Source: Manihot esculenta
Lineage: Eukaryota > Streptophyta > Magnoliopsida > Malpighiales > Euphorbiaceae
NCBI RefSeq assembly: GCF_001659605.2
Contig: NC_035172.2
Span: 16,307,051-16,371,050 of the forward strand
Direction: 5' to 3'
Length of the DNA stretch: 64,000 nucleotides
In this document: positions 11,975 to 24,008 of the stretch, in pieces
Numbering within the stretch: the stretch's first letter is position 1
Layout: the number at the start of each line of letters is the position of its first letter
Notes under the pieces: generated by a model
The model's database searches: none
Told to the model about the DNA's origin: nothing
The model's input: only the letters and a program-made list of their open reading frames with translations
Program-made: the position numbers and the translations under genes

Positions 11975-14294
11975 TGTAACGACCCGAAAATCGGACCACT
12001 ACCGGCGCTAGGATCCGGGTCAACTTAAGGCCGCCGGGACCCGTAGCAAGCCTAACATGCATCCTGAAAACCTGTTTAATCCCATACATGATCAACAAAC
12101 ATACATAAAAATTAAAACTTTTCTTTCATACATTCTATCATACGCCAAACTCAACCTGTGCATGCACTGAACATATACATAATCATATCTTGACCCCCTC
12201 TGTGGGATCTCCTCAATGCCCCCAATGGGTGGCATAACATGTGTTGAGTTGGCTAAGTATAGTCATCAATATACATCTAGGATCATGTAATAAAAAGGGA
12301 TTACAATAACTATGGTCAAGCACACTTCTAAACCTCAATATCATTACATTACACATCTAAACATCATTATACAATTTATCATGTCCACATTCTAACTATT
12401 ACATACATATGACTTTACTCTTCTTGACTTCTCTGTCTAGCCCGTACCTGCAATCCTGGGGGATTAGGGAAAAGGGGTGAGCTACAAGAGCCCAGTGAGC
12501 AGAATAGTAGAAAACAATATTTAAAAAGCTCATGCCATCATGTAATGCAACACATCACAACTAATCACATCTCGGATGGTATTGTCACCAATAGTCCTCT
12601 ACATTCCAAAGTGCCGGGACGTAGAATGGGTACAACCGGTCTTTCTCTTAACATAACATATCATGCATACCAATGTGCCAGGGACGTAGAATGGGTACAA
12701 CCTGGACTTTCTCTTACATAGTGCCAGGGACGTAGAATGGGTACAACCTGGACTTCCATACCATCTCATGCCGTAGCATCATCATATCATATGAGGACTA
12801 AAGGGTCATCCAATAACCAATCCACATCAACATCATAAATGCAATGCAACATATTCGTGGAGTCTAATGCAAACAACCTAATTCATCACATGGCATTCAT
12901 GATGCATGAACATGCTCAACTGTATAATTTTTTTGCTTTAAAACATAAGAGTTTATTCTACTCACCTCTGGCTAGCTCTGACACTGACTGAAGCAGCTGA
13001 CTCACTGCTGGGGTCCTCGGTTCCTCGGGTCCGAACCTACACAGGTGGACTCAAATGAGGGACCAAACAACTAGAACATAACTCTAGAAACATCCCCCAA
13101 AAACCCCCTAAAACACCTCAAAACATCCATGCAAAACATGCAAAGAAAGGCTGGATAGGGCACTTCCGGCGGCAGGTTCGGCGGCCGAAAGTCCCTCTAG
13201 AGCCCGAAAGTCAGGCAGGTTCAGCGGCACCTTCGGCGGCCGAAACTCCTAGACAGAGGCGAAACTCATGCATGTTCGGCGGCACCTTCGGCGGCCGAAA
13301 GTGCCAGACAGAGACGAAAGTCTCCTTCCGGGGGCAAGTTTCGGCAGCCGAAGGCTGCCTCCACAAGCACGTTCGGCGGCCGAAAGTTCCTTCGGCTGTC
13401 GAACCTGGTTTCTGCCAAAGGGCAGAAACTTGGCTCCCTTATGCACATTTGCCTCCCAACTCTTTCAACATGCATATAACTCATTCAAATCATGCAAATA
13501 TACATACATTGGCTCCTAGGGGCTTCAAACTAACTTAAACCCCAACTACAACACACAACAACAACTCAAATCCAACATACATGCTCAAAACATAACATTA
13601 ACTCAAAAACCTAACTATGAGCTAAACATGCATTCTACCCCATAGATATTGCATAAAACTTACTTTAAACATGAAATGAGCTTAAGATCGGCTCTTACCT
13701 CTTGAAGATTGAGAGAGAGACGTCCTAAACTCGGAGGTGGGAGATTTTGAGTTCTTGAACCTCAAAGCTCCAAAACTTGCTCAAAACTTGGAAATCTTCA
13801 AAACAAGATGAAAACTAGTGAAAAACTTGAAAGATTTGAAGGAAAGAACTCAAGGATGGTGAGGAATGGCGGAAGGACTCACCTTGGCCGAAAATGGGGA
13901 AAAGCTCGCCCGTTTTCAGCTAAGGGACCCTTTTATAGTGGCTGGCCAGGCCACGTTCGGGGGCCGAAAGTGCCCCCCGCATGCATGCCATGTTCGGCGG
14001 CCGAACTTGAGGTTCGGTGGCCGAACCTGGACTTTCCTCACTTATGCCTTCGGGGGCCTAAAGCACTCCCGAAGTGCATGCATGTTCGGCGGCCGAACTT
14101 TGAGTTTCGGCGGCCGAACCTGAGTTTCCTCCAAAGGTGTTTTCATTCAAAAACTCATTTCCTATTTACTTAAAATCATCAAAAACATTAAAACATTTCA
14201 TGAAAACATGGTTTTACCCTTCTAGAGGTCTCCGACATCCGAGATTCCACCGGACGGTAGGAATTCCGATACCAGAGTCTAGCCGGGTATTACA
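11975..14294 (-). repeat. Element 1 5' LTR
   Basis: 2320-bp partner of the LTR at 6027, ending at the TSD TAAAC (14295-14299). TATA sequence at 13930-13938. Hairpin modules at 12611-12641, 12675-12707 and 12721-12753. Several copies of the 13-mer have decayed by transition (for example TTCGGTGGCCGAA at about 14013), consistent with loss of methylated CGs. Confidence 0.95.
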
Positions 14295-14299
14295 TAAAC

Positions 14300-16932
14300 T
14301 CAAATCATTGTGATTATACTTTTTCTAGAGAAAAAAAAACAAAGGCATATAGATTGTGGATACAGAAGCTACATCACGTATGAGTTATAATTTAAGTATT
14401 TTTGCTAAACCTATCAAAATTAAACATCCAATATATGTCACATTACCAAATGGAATCTCTTCTCCTTTTACTCTTCTGGATATGCAATTATAAGTCCTAA
14501 ATTAATCTTGAAAAATGTTCTTTATATTCCTAACTTCAAATATAACCTACTGTCCATAAGTAAAATTACTGAGAATACAAACATTTGTACTAAATTTTCT
14601 GCTGACCAATGTGTTTTACACGACCAACTAATCAGTGAAATACTAGCAGTAGCCAAGATACAGGGTGAGCTCTACAAAATAAATGTTGGATTAGTTAGTA
14701 AAAGTGTCATTAGACACTCCAAACCCTTAGTATTAAGATCCTTTGATCAAATGATGAGCTTGTACAAGCTTTGGTATTGCAATCTTGGACATATATCTAA
14801 GTCCAAATTTTTCTCATATGGAAATATTTAATATCAATCCTAATGATGATCATTATGTTTGCTAAATCTATCCTCATGCAAAACAATATAGATTATGTTT
14901 CCTAAAAGTCAAATTTCTATATCTGAAATCTTTAATTTAATTCATCTTGATTTATGGGGATCTTATTTTATTAAAACTATTTTTGATGGGAGTTATTTTT
15001 TAACCATAGTTGATGATTATTCTAGAGCTACATGGACCTATTTGTTAAAGGACAAAACCAATGTGCATATTGTTATACAAGATTTCATTAATATTGTTTT
15101 TAATTAATTTCAAAAAGAAAATATAAAAGCTATAAGGACAGACAATGAGACGTAGTTTACAAATTTCACTTACATATAATTCTTTAAAGAAAAATGTATT
15201 TTTTACCAAAGGTCTTGTAAAATGGTATTGTAGAGAGAAAACACAAACATTTATTGGAAGTAGCTAGAGCATTAATATTTCAATTTAATTTGCTAAAAAT
15301 ATTTGGGAGAAATCTATTCTTACTGCTACTTATATTATTAGTATTTTTCCCAATTCAGTTCTACAATGGAAAACTCTATAGGAAGTTATATATCAAAGAA
15401 AACTAGATTATTCTAAATTGAGAGTATTTGGGTCTTTTTTTTTTTTTTCTATAGTTACCAAACCACAGAAATCAAAGTTTGATACTAGAGCATTAAAATA
15501 TATTTTTCTTGGATATATTCAAGGATTTAAAGCATTTAAGTTATATAATTTAAAGAACAAAACTATTTTTTTTCAATAGATGTTGTATTTTATAAAAAAT
15601 AAATTTCCATATTTCAAAACTAATTTTGACAAACATAATGATCTTTCTATTCCTCTACTAATACTAGATTTTGAAACTACATCATCAATGCCTATTGTCC
15701 AAGATCATGACACAAATTATACATCAAACAAATCCTTAGATTTGTCAATCCTTTCATCACCACCTCATAACACATTACCATCTCATGAAACACAACCCAA
15801 TACAAAAATTATAAATACTCCACCAAGGAGAAGCACAAGGATATGGTTAAATGATTTTATTGCATATGTTCAAGATACTACTAATACTTCAATACATGAG
15901 ACCATCTATTCTATTTTTGACAAACCACCTATTTACAATCATGATGATATAAGTTTTGTGGTAATGTATCTACTCTCACAAAGCCTACAACATATCAGAA
16001 AGATAAGGAAAATAGTGATTGGGTAAATGCTATGCACTAGGAATTAGAAACACTAGAACTTAATAATAGATAGATTATGACTAATTTGCCTACAAGAAAG
16101 AAACCTATAGCATCTAAATAGTTGAGCAGGATAAAGTAAAACCAAATGGGATGGTTGAAAGATACAAAGCTATATTAGTGGCAAAAGGTTATAATCAACT
16201 GTCTTGATGGAGTATCAAGACAATTTCTCCCATGTTGCTAAACTAGTGAAAGTAAGAGTATTCCTAGTGATTGTTACAGCACATGGATAGCCTATTCTCA
16301 AACTGGATGTAGACAATGTCTATCTACATGAGCACATTGAAGAAGATTTATATATGAATCCACCAAAAGGCTATACTAAGGTAGCAAAAGGACAAGTATG
16401 CAAGCTGATTAAAAGCATCTGTGGCTTAAAGCAAGTAGAAAGACAATGGAATAGAGAGCTTATAGAGAAATTAACTCTTTATGGTCTCTAACAATCTAAA
16501 TTTGATTACTGCCTCTTCACTAAAGGTAATGAAATAAATTTTTAGCCCTCATTGTCTATGTGGATTATGTATTGTTTACTGGGTAGAATGAAGAGGAAAT
16601 AATTAATGTGAAGAATTTTTTGCATCAAGAATTTACAATAAAAGGTCTAGGCTATTTTAAGTATTTCTTAGGTCTAGAAATAACAAGACAAACCAACAGG
16701 ATATTTTTGAATAAAGAAAACTGTGTAAGACATCATAGCAGACACAAGGTTATCAAATGCAAAGAATACAGAGTTTCCTTTTCCAAGGAGAGTAAGACTT
16801 GATAAATACACAGGGGAGATTTTACCTTACCCTTAATAATATAGAAGGTTGATTGGTCATCCATCACATATTCCACTCAATAGCTCAGCTAATATATGCA
16901 AATACTCAGAAAGCCACATCTTGATGCTACAT
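14300..16932 (+). pseudogene. Copia A pol pseudogene (protease, integrase, RT)
   Basis: Ty1/copia polyprotein in the canonical copia order. Around 14345-14400 is a protease remnant (IVDTEATSRMSYNL, active-site DTGA changed to DTEA). At 14508-14830 is the region before the integrase (VLYIPNFKYNLLSISKI and LWYCNLGHISKSK). Integrase core at 14895-15110 (IHLDLWG, then VDDYSRATWTYLL) continues in broken form to about 15420. A linker follows at 15580-16026 (TPPRRSTRIWLNDF). RVT_2-type RT runs from about 16030 to 16810 (AKGYNQ, then PKGYTK, then KGLGYFKYFLGLEITRQ). The frame is interrupted many times. It ends within the RNase H/RT C-terminal region (PHLDATL), where copia B is inserted at about 16933. 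Confidence 0.85.
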
Positions 16933-17170
16933 TGTGTCAAGACCAGTTTTTAAGTTTATAATATTGTAAATATATGATAGGATCTGCTGTAATTAGGGAA
17001 TAGAATCTGTTGTAATTAGGAAACTGATTTGCTATCTAAATTAGAGAGATTGATTTGTTGTAATTAAGGGATATTGTATTATACCATTAGTATATATATA
17101 TACAGAGAATAGAAGCCAAAGGACACACAAGTTTAGTGCAAAATATTCTTGTTTTGTTATGGTATCGGAG
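16933..17170 (+). repeat. Copia B 5' LTR and primer site
   Basis: The LTR begins TGTGTCAAGACC (about 16933) inside copia A. It holds repeated CTGTAATTAGG segments, a TATATATATATA box near 17092-17103, and ends before TGGTATCGGAG (17160-17170), a near match to the initiator-Met primer site. Its short length (about 225 bp) fits copia LTRs. The left end is uncertain by 2 bases and the 3' LTR is not in the window. Confidence 0.7.
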
Positions 17171-17278
17171 GTTGGTTGGTTGTTTTGTTTTTTTTATTCT
17201 TGTTCTTCTTTCTGTTTGAATTCTTGGTTCATTATTTGTGAGAGTTTTTTATATTTTTTGGCTTTCTACTCATGTAAA

Positions 17279-18638
17279 AATCAGAGATTGCTTGTATAAA
17301 ATTTCCAGGGAAGAATTATTTTGCTTGGAAATTCTAGTTCCAAATTTATGTTCAGGAAAAAGAATTACGGAAAATTGTGAATGGCACAAACAATAAGCCT
17401 ACAGATCGGATCAAAGCTATTGAGTGGGAAACAAAGGATGCTCGTGTGAAAAGTTGGCTACTCCAAACAATGGATCCCTCCATTTTTGTCAATCTAAGAT
17501 CGTACAAATAGTTAAAGCAATGTGAGATTATCTCAAGAAAGTGTATGTCAAAACAGTTCAGCCCGATACTTTCAACTTAAATACGAGATGTCGAATTACA
17601 CACAAGGAAATTTGTTGGTCTAGGATTATTACACAAGTTTTGTTTCATTATGAACTGAGTATACTAATATCATATATACTTCTGTTCCTAATACATCTTT
17701 AGAAATCGTTATAACTCTTCATCAAACCAGTAAAAAAGAATAATTATTTTATAAAACATAGACCTAAATTTGAGATTGTCAGATCAAATTTGTTGGCAAG
17801 GACTTCTTCTCTATCCTTAGATGATTAACTAAATGAACTTCTTAGGGAAGAGCAACGTCACATGATGCAAAAAATCTTAGAGCAACAAGGAAATTCCTCT
17901 AATGTTCTCAACGTTGCATACGCTGCACAAAGCAAACTAAGGAACATGTCTAACCTTTAATGCTACAATTGCAAAGGGTTCGACCATATTGCAAGTTAAT
18001 ATTCTAAAAAATTTTGCAACTATTGCAAACATATCATTTCTGAATGTAGAAAGCGTCCTCAAAATCGTAATTCTCATGCTTTTCACGCCTCAATAACTAG
18101 TGTTGTGACTGAATCAACATCAGTTATTGCTCCTCAACAAGTAGCCCCAATACTAACCTAAGAGACTGTTTCTCAGATAGTCCTTTTAGCTCTTTCTACA
18201 CTCGGTATTACTTGTAAAAGCAAATCCTTTTTCAAAATTTGGCTTTTTGACTTGGCTGCTTCAAATCACATGAATCCATCATTTGATATTCTTTATAATG
18301 TTTAAAAATATGATGGGAACTTGCAAATTGAGACTGCTAGTGGGAATCATATTTTTATTGTCGCTACCAGTGATATTTCTTCCTCTCCTTCTATGAAAAA
18401 TGCTTTTATTACTCCTTATATCATTGTTAATTTATTATTGGTTGGACAAATAGTTGAAAATAATTACTAAGTTATTTTTTCTCCTTCTGGTTGTATTGTG
18501 CGAGGTGGTGACAGGGAAGACATTGGCAAAGAGACCTAAATTGGGCAGACTTTTTCCTCTTAATGTTAATAAACCAGCCAATCCTCAAAATGTGTCTTCA
18601 TCTTTTTACCAATTCTATCCAGGATGAGTATAGGTTAT
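17279..18638 (+). pseudogene. Copia B gag-protease pseudogene
   Basis: The gag N-terminus reads NYFAWKFQFQIYVQEKEL, then WLLQTMDPSI, as in the copia UBN2/Retrotran_gag_2 family. A zinc-knuckle remnant (CYNCKGFDHIAS, then FCNYCKHIISEC) lies near 17960-18050. The protease remnant is near 18245-18300 (WLFDLAASNHM; the catalytic DTGA has become DLAA). Many stops and frameshifts. The sequence is interrupted at 18639 by the Athila solo LTR and resumes at 20050. Confidence 0.8.
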
Positions 18639-20049
18639 TGATAGCGGTTGTCGAAGCTGTCAAAAATAAACCTATTAATCAATCAACAAATAACTTGTAG
18701 ATAGTGGCAATAGGGTCAAACCACATGGATTTGACACTACAGACTTTCCTAATAATGACTTGGACAAGTAAATAATGAATAAATAAAGAGGGGGGGGTTT
18801 GATTTGATGATAATGAATTAATACTAAATAGCACGAGAAAGCAATAATTTAAAAAGATGAGAATTTCAATGGGAGAAGAATTCTAGTTGAAGTATGGATC
18901 TATTTCAGTTGTTTAGAATTGATCATTGATTTTTTAATACTCCTATTTATTTCAATAAATTAGTTTAGGATGTGGAAGATGCTTCTCACAATCCAAATTC
19001 CTCCTTAGTTCTAGTTTGATTAGGAAACGTTCACTATTCAAACACTAGTTAACGAGTTGCCAAGGAACGTCCTTGGGATTTTTTACTTTTCAACTGTTAA
19101 CTGCCTTAAGACTTAGAGAAACCTAATTCTAATCTTGCCAACTGCGTGGTCAAGTTTAGATTATGCAACTGATTATACTTAAGTTTAAATAACCTAAGCA
19201 ATTACGGACCTAAATCATTCAAACAATATATTACTAAAGCAATTAAAAGCAATAGGCCTTAATTGATTCTAAAAGCAAAGTAATAATAATAAAAAGATCA
19301 AGTTGCATAAATATTGAAAATAAACAAGAGTTTAATAATGGAGTTTTAAATCTCCCAATACATCACAAAACTGAAAATTCCCAACTTCAACTAGAAAAGG
19401 AAGGTGTTTAGCCACTCATGGTGGGCAAAAATACACAAAAGAAAGAAGAAAGGAAGAAAAAGAGAGGCTGCCGAAATTTTGCAGTGATTCTCAAGGTGGA
19501 GAGATCCCCCTTGCTGGTTTTGATGCTGTCCCTTTTATAGATGGAGAATCCTAATCTAATTAGGGTTTGGAAATCCTAATCTTGACTTGGTCTTTTGTAG
19601 TCTTTGATTGCTCTTTTGATTTTGTATTTAATTGTGAATGAAATTTCTTGAGTGAAAAGACCTCCTCGTGGCTCTTGGAATTGACTTTGTAGTGTTTGAA
19701 GTAGGATTGGACTTCTCCACTTTTGAATTCTGATTTACTGCCCTTCTTTCCCGCGCTACTGGTCTCTCTGGCGTCAGTGTGATTTGGGTAGGTGATTTGG
19801 GCAAATCACTTGCCCAAATCGTTTCTGTGAGTTACTTCCAGGTCTCTGCCTTTATCTTCCTGTGAGTGATTTGGCCAAATCACTTCGACCCAATCACTTT
19901 TCCATCTTTTTCTGCACTTTTTCTCCAATTTTTCATTTTCTTCCTTTTCTACAAAAACATGATAAAAACATAAATTAAGCTGAAAAAATGTGTAATTAAA
20001 CAATAATAAAGACAATAAAAATATGGCTAAATTATGTTTGATCAGTTAT
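18634..20049 (-). mobile_element. Athila-type solo LTR (minus), TSD GTTAT
   Basis: LTR 18639-20044 (1406 bp) starts TGATAGCGGTTGTCGAAGC and ends AAATTATGTTTGATCA, flanked by GTTAT (18634-18638 and 20045-20049). It shares the GACGTTCC inverted repeat (about 19060-19075) and the GACGCTTCTCAC-like block with the other Athila LTRs but is strongly diverged. A frame at 19806-20015 is chance. The intact TSD with only one LTR indicates unequal intra-element recombination. The copia reading frame resumes directly after it. Confidence 0.88.
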
Positions 20050-20205
20050 GGTATATAAAGTTCGATCACCCAAATGATAAGGCTCTTTCCTCTTTGTTAA
20101 AATCTGGTGTGTTAGGACATAAATTCCTAAAGATGTCAATTTTGATTGTTTTAGTTGCAAAATGGGTAAAAGCAAGACTCTCCTTTTTCCTTCTTATGCT
20201 ACTCA
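20050..20205 (+). pseudogene. Copia B fragment before the integrase
   Basis: Encodes a decayed gag_pre-integrase segment (FDHPNDKALSSLLKSGVLGHK, cysteine-containing continuation). It ends at TSD ACTCA (20201-20205), the insertion point of gypsy B. The reading continues in phase at 43797 (YATHAFHCFDLIH across the junction), which proves that everything between is inserted DNA. Confidence 0.8.
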
Positions 20206-21477
20206 TGTAACAACCCGAAAATCGGACTGCTACCGGCGCTAGGATCCAAGTCGACTTAAGGTCGCCGAGACCCGTAGCAAGCCTGCTATACTCTCTATGT
20301 ACCTGTAAAATCCCATACATGATCATAGTTTTTCTGTTAAAACATAAAATTGTACTCTGTACCACGGCTCAACCTGTGCATGCACTATCTCTGTACTACA
20401 GAACCCCTTACTAGAGCTCTCATCAATGCTCTAGACAGGTTCCACTCATATTGTGTTAAGCCTGGTTTTCACATACTCATAAAAACATTTACATAAACTA
20501 AACAGACCATGTATACAAAAAGGATTTACAACATGGGTCAAGCACAATACTCTACACGATACAATACTAAACATTTCTTTATAATATTACATGTCCACAC
20601 TATGCTATTACAAAACTCTTTACTCTTCCTGTCCCCTGCTGAACTTCCCCTTAACTCTAATCCTGCAATACTGGGGTTAAAGGAGAGGGATGAGCTATAC
20701 TAGCCCAGTGAGTAGAATAATAACAACATGTTAATACACATGCTCACATGGAATGCATCACGTCACAAGTAAATCACCCATCTCAGATGGACGGATTCAA
20801 AACTCCCTCTGTTCTGTGCCCGGCCCGCAAAGGAGCTCCTCAGGACTTGATCACACCCTCTATGGTGCACTGTGCCCGGCCCTCTCAGGGCTCCTCAGGT
20901 CTTTATCGGAGGGCTAATGAATCCAAACTATGTCCGATCCGTACAAGCATAGAATAATGCAATGCGTCACATTAGTGTATTCTAGTGCACGCAACCTATT
21001 TCATATCATGATGCATGGAACATGCTAAAAGCATTTAATTTCTCAATTTAAAACATTCAGTTTAGTTCCACTCACCTCTGGCTGACTTTGAATTGACTCT
21101 GAATCCTCTAAAGCAGTGCTCACTGCTGCTCTCTTCGGTTCCTCTGGTCCGTTCCTGCACAGGTGGACTCAAAATGAGGGACCAAACTAACTCTAGAACA
21201 TCTCTATAAAACTCCCCAAAACCCCAAGTAAAATATGCAAAAGAAGGCTGGACAGGGCACTTTCGGCGGCAGGTTCGGCGGCCGAAAGTCCCTTCCAGAG
21301 CCGAAACTCAAGCACTTTCGGCGGCACTTCGGCTGCCGAAAGTCCTCTCCAGAGACGAAAGTCCCCAACCTTCGGTGGCCGAAACCCCCCTCCAGAGCCG
21401 AAAGTCCAAACTTTCAGGGGCAAACTTAGGCAGCCGAAACCACCTCCTCAGCATGTTCGGCGGCCGAACCTTCCTTC
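20206..21477 (-). repeat. Gypsy B 3' LTR, part 1
   Basis: Begins TGTAACAACCCGAAAATCGG (transcript 3' end on the minus strand). It matches 40411-41264 and 43519-43735 of the same element. Its mid-LTR module differs from other subfamilies (GTGCCCGGCCCGCAAAGGAG around 20816 and a variant around 20870). The leader donor-like GTGAGTGG (opposite strand of CCACTCACCTCTGG, about 21068) and acceptor-like CTGTGCAG (about 21157) are retained. It is interrupted at TSD CCTTC (21473-21477) by element 2 and continues at 31677. Confidence 0.88.
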
Positions 21478-23901
21478 TGTAACGACCCGGAAACCGGACC
21501 GCTACCGGCGCTAGGATTCAGGTCGGCTTAAGGCCGCCGGAACCCGTAGCAAGCCAAACATACATCCTGTGAACCTGTTCAATCCCATACATGAACCAAA
21601 ACATACATAAAAATTAAAACTTTTCTTTCATTTAAACATTTCTTTACCCAGCCTAGCCTGTGCAAGCATAACCATAACATAAACCCCTCATTGGAGTTCT
21701 CAACAAATACTCCAATGGGGTACATAACATATATCAGGCTTGGGTTACATAAACATCATAAAACATTTATCTCATGTATTCAAGGGATTACAACAGACTC
21801 TAGTCAAGCACACTATATAACTTACATTACATTACATAACATACTTTTACATTATGAATAAACCATGTCCACTTCTATGCTATTACAGAGACTTCTCTTA
21901 CTCTTGCTGACTTCTCTATCTACACAGTACCTGCAAGACTGGGGTTAGGGGAGAGGGGTGAGCTAAAAAGCCCAGTGAGTAAAAAGTAAAAACATGATAT
22001 TAATTCCTCCCTTTTTAGGTATTTTATTCTTAATTTTATTATTATTATCATTTGATTTAGTTCCACACTTTTTAGGTATATTATTATTCATTTTATTATC
22101 AACATTGAATAACTTAACTTTTACTTCACATGCTTTCATGAAATGCAACACATCACATTTAATCACATAAAGGATGGTATTGTCACCATTAGTCCTCACA
22201 TCTCCAAGTGCCAGGGGCGTAGAATGGGCCTCGCTGGTCTTTCTCTTACATAACATACATATCATAACATTCCAAAGTGCCAGGGGCGTAGAATGGGCCT
22301 CGCTGGTCTTTCTCTTACATAGTGCCAGGGGCGTAGAATGGGCCTCACTGGTCTTCCATAACATATCATCATAACATAACATTAGAGGACTATGGATCAC
22401 CCAATAACCATCCACATCAACATCAAATTATGCAATGCAACATATTCGTGAATTTCTAATGCAAACATCCTGAACATCACATGGCATTAATGATGCATGA
22501 GTATGCTATCAGATTCATTCATTTGTTCATTCATTCATTACTTAAAAACTTAGGGAATAATCCCACTCACCTGGTGACCGAAGCTTTAACGACGGACTCT
22601 GAAAGACTATCTCACAACCGGGGGTCTCGGGTCCTCGGGTCCGAACCTACACAGGTGGACTCAAATGAGGCACCAAACAACAAGAACATAACTCTAAACA
22701 TACCCCCAAAAACTTCCTAAAAACACCTCAAAACATCCCTAGAAAACATGCAAGAAAAGGCTGGGAAGGGCACTTTCGGCGGCACCTTCGGCGGCCGGAA
22801 GTCCCTCCAGAGCCGAAAGTCAGGCAGGTTCGGCGGCACCTTCGGCGGCCGAAACTCCCAGACAGAGACGAAACTCATGCATGTTCGGCGGCACCTTCGG
22901 CGGCCGAAAGTCTCGGACAGAGCCGAAACTCAAACTTTCGGGGGCAGGCTTCGGCAGCCTAAAGCTGCCTCCCACGCTGGTTCGGCGGCCGAAAGTACCT
23001 TCGGCTGCCGAACCTGGTTTCTGCCAAAGGGCAGAAACTTGGTTCCTCTTGCCCAAAACAACCCCCTACACAACCAATCATGCATAAACCTATTCTACAA
23101 CAATCATACTCAAGCATACAAACTCCTAGGGGCCTCCAACAAGCTTAAACCCCAACTACAACACACAAGCAAGCCACATTGCACATAAACACACATTAAA
23201 CCATGGATTTTTCATAAAAACTCATCAAGCCTACTCATGCATTTCTACCCCAAAAACTTGCATAAAACTTACTTAAAACACATATAGAACTAGAGATCGG
23301 CTCTTACCTCTTGAAGATCGAGAGAGAAACGATCCTAGCTCGAAGATGGGGAGATTCGAGTTCTTGAACCTCAAAGCTCCAAAACTTGCTTAAACTTTAA
23401 AACTCTTCAAAAACAAGATGTAACTTGTTAAGATCTAAAGGATTTGAGGGAAAACACTTAAAATGATCATAGGAGGGCTAAAGCTTACCGTCGGCCGAAA
23501 TGGGAGAGAAAACCTCGCCTGTTTCGGTCACGGGGTCTCTTATAGGGCAGGTTCTGTCACCTTTCGGCGGCCTAACGTGCCCCCACATCTCATGCATGTT
23601 CGGCGGCCGAACATGAGGTTCGGCGGCCGAACCTTGAGTCTTTCAAACAAGGCTTTCGGAGGCCTAAAGCGCTCCCAAAACCCCACCATGTTCGGCGGCC
23701 GAACCTCACTTTCGGCGGCCGAACCTGGCAAAGCCTCCTTTGGTCTTTTTCATTCAAAAACTCAATTTCCTTTTTGTTTAAAACATAAAATACATTAAAA
23801 ACATTTCATAAAACATGGTTTTACCCTTCTAGAGGTTTCCGACATCCGAGATTCCACCGGACGGTAGGAATTCCGATACCGGAGTCTAGCCGGGTATTAC
23901 A
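21478..23901 (-). repeat. Element 2 3' LTR
   Basis: TG...CA, 2424 bp. Compared with the element 1 LTR it carries an extra AT-rich block (about 21990-22130) with a duplicated TTTTTAGGTAT motif, and three modules with the GTAGAATGGGCCTC core (22209-22352). The 13-mer clusters lie at about 22775-23015 and 23590-23730. Small frames (21963-22415, 22748-23188 and others) are LTR sequence without coding evidence, recurring because the LTR is present four times. Confidence 0.95.
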
Positions 23902-23938
23902 TTCTTCCCCCCTTAAGAACATTCGTCCCCGAATGTTC
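23902..23938 (-). promoter_or_regulatory. Element 2 polypurine tract and hairpin
   Basis: On the minus strand AAGGGGGGAAGAA (23902-23914) abuts the 3' LTR. Before it, 23917-23938, is an inverted repeat with 9-nt arms (GAACATTCG/CGAATGTTC) and a GGGA loop. Confidence 0.88.
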
Positions 23939-24008
23939 ACCAAACAACACATAACATGGCAAACATATAACATACATACTAAGCACATCAACACATAGGG
24001 ATCTAACC

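Larger units (their letters stand above)
6027..14294 (-). mobile_element. Tekay-type Ty3/gypsy retrotransposon, element 1 (internally deleted)
   Basis: Complete LTR-to-LTR copy, 8268 bp, inserted in copia A with TSD TAAAC. Order in + coordinates: 3' LTR 6027-8344, polypurine tract 8345-8359, broken pol and gag 8418-11711, primer site 11960-11971, 5' LTR 11975-14294. The internal part is 3630 bp against 5346 bp in elements 2 and 3, so about 1.7 kb is missing in two blocks (gag middle; integrase C-terminus plus chromodomain). The two LTRs differ at roughly two dozen sites by eye, mostly transitions, several at CG dinucleotides. This makes it clearly older than elements 2 and 3. Confidence 0.95.
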
